This document shows, piece by piece, positions 5,898 to 7,291 of a stretch of DNA of 7,291 nt. The stretch spans positions 1 to 7,291 of the forward strand of contig JAPPDN010000950.1 in NCBI GenBank assembly GCA_028824575.1, in the 5' to 3' direction. This stretch comes from Candidatus Poribacteria bacterium. Lineage in GTDB: Bacteria; Poribacteria; WGA-4E; WGA-3G. Positions within the stretch are counted from its first letter, which is position 1. Every line of letters begins with the position of its first letter. Both the position numbers and the translations under genes were made by a program. A model generated the notes under the pieces. The model was not told the DNA's origin, ran no database searches, and saw only the letters and a list, made by a program, of their open reading frames with translations.

Positions 5898-5994
5898 CTA
5901 TAGTTTGGACAGTTTTTTGTAGTATAGACTGTTAGCCTGTGGCACATTCCCAGTTGCCATTATTTTTCGGAAGGAACGTCAAATCCTCAACCCC
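5895..5994. other. Spacer between the direct-repeat copies
   Basis: The spacer opens with a perfect 12-bp palindrome, AAACTATAGTTT (5895-5906), which overlaps the end of copy A by three bases. A run of six T follows at 5913-5918, separated from the palindrome by six bases, so intrinsic termination of the peptidase transcript is possible but not well formed. GGACAG and GACTGT (about 5907-5932) give a weak inverted pair. No ORF is supported. A poor promoter-like CATTAT at 5959-5964 lacks a -35 partner. Confidence 0.35.
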
Positions 5995-6024
5995 TGTGTC
6001 TTAACCGCAAGGTAAATTAAAAAT
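5995..6024 (+). promoter_or_regulatory. 27-bp direct repeat, copy B, forming the leader and ribosome-binding site
   Basis: This is the second copy of the 27-bp repeat, ending three bases before the ATG at 6025. The AAGG at 6009-6012 is the only Shine-Dalgarno-like sequence nearby and is 12 bases from the start, longer than the 5-7 bases of the other genes here. The hairpin of copy A is only partly kept: one pair becomes a T-G wobble and one is lost. Confidence 0.6.
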
Positions 6025-7071
6025 ATGAGTTATCAACGCGAATTTGAAGATCGGTTAAATGTCGCAGTCGTCGGTGTCGGTTCACACGGCTATCGGAACG
6101 TCTTACCGACGCTAACATTTCTCCCTGTTCGATTGAAGGCGTTTTGCGACCTTGATCTTGACCGCGCCCACATTACCGCTGAACAATACGGCGTTAAAGC
6201 GTGTTATCCGAGTATGGCGGAGATGTTTCGTAACGAAGAATTGGATGCCATCTTTCTCTGTGCACCGCCGCGCCTGCACCCCGAATTGACCTGCGAAGCA
6301 CTCGACGCAGGGATGCATGTCTGGTTGGAAAAACCGCCCGGAATGTTTGCTGATGAAGTTCGGGAAATGATTCGTCATCGCAAGGATCGCGTCGTCGTTG
6401 TCGGATTCAAAAAAGCGTTCATGCCTGCGACACAGAAGATTATTGAAATCTTCGCAACGGAAGAATACGGTCCCTTGCGAAGTCTCTTAGCGGTCTATCC
6501 GATGACGATTCCGAGCGAAGGGAAACGTGTACTGCGCGAGAAAGAGCACACGAATTGGCTTCAAAATGGGTGCCATCCGTTATCGCTGATGGTAGCAGTC
6601 GGCGGGAAGGTTTCTGCTGTAACCGTCTGTCAAGGACAGCGTGGTGGTGGCGTGTGTATCTTAGAATACGAGAGCGGCGCACTCGGAAATTTTCATCTCG
6701 CGGATGGTGCAAGACATGGGCAACCTTCCGAACTTTATCAATTCTTTGGCGATGGATGCCACGCCGAAATTCGGAACAATAACCGGGTACTCCTACAGCG
6801 CGGCATGTCTTTCAATTATAGCGGGAGTACCAGTTATGTCCCTGAAGGTTTTGAGAGTGGTGCCGTCGTCTGGGAACCGCAATACAGTCTCGGCACGCTC
6901 GAAAACAAAGGGCTTTTCGTTCAGGGGTTCTACCAAGAGATGCGATATTTCTGTGATTGCATTCTCAAAGGCAAACCGGCGGAGCAAGGATCGCTTGAGT
7001 TCGCACTCGAAGTCATGAAGGTCTATGAGGCAGGACTCCGTTCAGAAGGCGAAACCACTGCTGTTCTGTAG
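6025..7071 (+). CDS. Gfo/Idh/MocA-family oxidoreductase, atypical active-site motif
   Basis: This 348-residue protein has an N-terminal Rossmann domain with VAVVGVGSHG (13-22), FCDLDLDRA (40-48) at the end of strand two, IFLCAPPRLHPEL (76-88) and LEKPPG (101-106) with the conserved E102-K103-P104. VVGFKKAFMP (125-134) is typical of a subgroup of the family. At the catalytic site the usual D-x-x-x-H is replaced: H184 is present in NWLQNGCHPL (177-186), but the position four residues earlier is Q180 and no Asp lies nearby. The protein may act on a different substrate or may have lost dehydrogenase activity. The start is uncertain because the only Shine-Dalgarno-like sequence is 12 bases upstream, but no better in-frame start exists before the Rossmann motif. 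An acetyltransferase gene follows after 28 bp, probably in one operon. It is only distantly similar to the oxidoreductase at 3076-4131. Confidence 0.9.
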   Translation: MSYQREFEDRLNVAVVGVGSHGYRNVLPTLTFLPVRLKAFCDLDLDRAHITAEQYGVKACYPSMAEMFRNEELDAIFLCAPPRLHPELTCEALDAGMHVWLEKPPGMFADEVREMIRHRKDRVVVVGFKKAFMPATQKIIEIFATEEYGPLRSLLAVYPMTIPSEGKRVLREKEHTNWLQNGCHPLSLMVAVGGKVSAVTVCQGQRGGGVCILEYESGALGNFHLADGARHGQPSELYQFFGDGCHAEIRNNNRVLLQRGMSFNYSGSTSYVPEGFESGAVVWEPQYSLGTLENKGLFVQGFYQEMRYFCDCILKGKPAEQGSLEFALEVMKVYEAGLRSEGETTAVL

Positions 7072-7099
7072 GAACTAAAGTCGTTAAAAAGGAAATTAA

Positions 7100-7291
7100 A
7101 TGGCAAAAGTATCCCTCAGACCCATTACGCCCGAGAATCTTGATGAATGTATTTCCCTAAAGGTAGCTAATCATCAAAAGGGATTCGTTGCCCCCAATAT
7201 ATACTCCCTTGCTCAGGCATCTGTCAGTCCAACATATCATCCTTTCGGCATCTATGATGCAGATGCCCATTACCAAGCGAATCCATCTATG
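7100..7291 (+). CDS. GNAT-family N-acetyltransferase, N-terminal part (cut by window end)
   Basis: An open frame runs from ATG 7100 to the window edge without a stop, giving 64 residues beginning MAKVSLRPITPENLDECISL. The pattern V-x-LRPIT-x-EN, then LKV (20-22), KGFVAPNIYSLAQA (27-40) and FGIYDAD (49-55) is that of the first strands and helices of GNAT acetyltransferases of the spermine/spermidine or diamine acetyltransferase-like group, which transfer acetyl from acetyl-CoA to an amine. The acetyl-CoA-binding Q/RxxGxG/A motif would lie beyond the window, so the assignment rests on the N-terminus alone. AAAGGA at 7088-7093 lies 6 bases before the start. The 28-bp gap to the upstream oxidoreductase gene suggests co-transcription. 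Confidence 0.75.
   Translation, partial: MAKVSLRPITPENLDECISLKVANHQKGFVAPNIYSLAQASVSPTYHPFGIYDADAHYQANPSM

Overview
The window is a bacterial chromosome segment with about seven protein-coding genes, moderate GC content in the genes and AT-rich gaps. Enzymes of the Gfo/Idh/MocA, SelA-like and S10 peptidase families occur together with short degenerate intergenic repeats built on ACTGAAAACTGA-type units. This combination resembles Candidatus Poribacteria or a similar uncultured, environment- or sponge-associated lineage. That assignment is inference from memory of such genomes; no rRNA or other phylogenetic marker is present.

Layout. 1-311: non-coding leader with a G-rich hairpin/G-quadruplex motif, a 21-bp dyad, a good sigma-70-type promoter and a tandem 14-bp repeat. 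312-1268 (+): Mrp/NBP35-type P-loop ATPase for Fe-S cluster handling, with a Gln/Pro-rich N-terminal tail instead of the usual MIP18 domain. 1446-2555 (+): SelA/DgaE-like PLP enzyme. 2628-3059 (-): small secreted or membrane protein of unknown function, placed 16 bp downstream of a Gfo/Idh/MocA oxidoreductase (3076-4131, -). 4132-4387: divergent promoter region. 4388-5866 (+): S10 serine carboxypeptidase-like protein without a signal peptide. 5867-6024: gap carrying a 27-bp direct repeat (25/27 identical), one copy of which abuts the next start codon. 6025-7071 (+): second Gfo/Idh/MocA-fold protein. 7100-7291 (+): N-terminus of a GNAT acetyltransferase, cut by the window end.

How the genes fit together. 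Two likely transcription units can be argued: the oxidoreductase plus small membrane protein on the minus strand, and the second oxidoreductase plus acetyltransferase on the plus strand (28-bp gap). The oxidoreductases and the PLP enzyme suggest catabolism of sugars, sugar acids or amino sugars, but nothing fixes a substrate. I see no transposase, phage gene, CRISPR array, toxin-antitoxin pair, tRNA or rRNA. The coding content is ordinary. The more interesting signals are in the non-coding DNA (G-run element, start-proximal repeats, duplicated leader) and in unusual protein architectures (Mrp tail, leaderless S10 peptidase, altered active-site motif in the second oxidoreductase). I do not see convincing evidence of a new multi-gene system.
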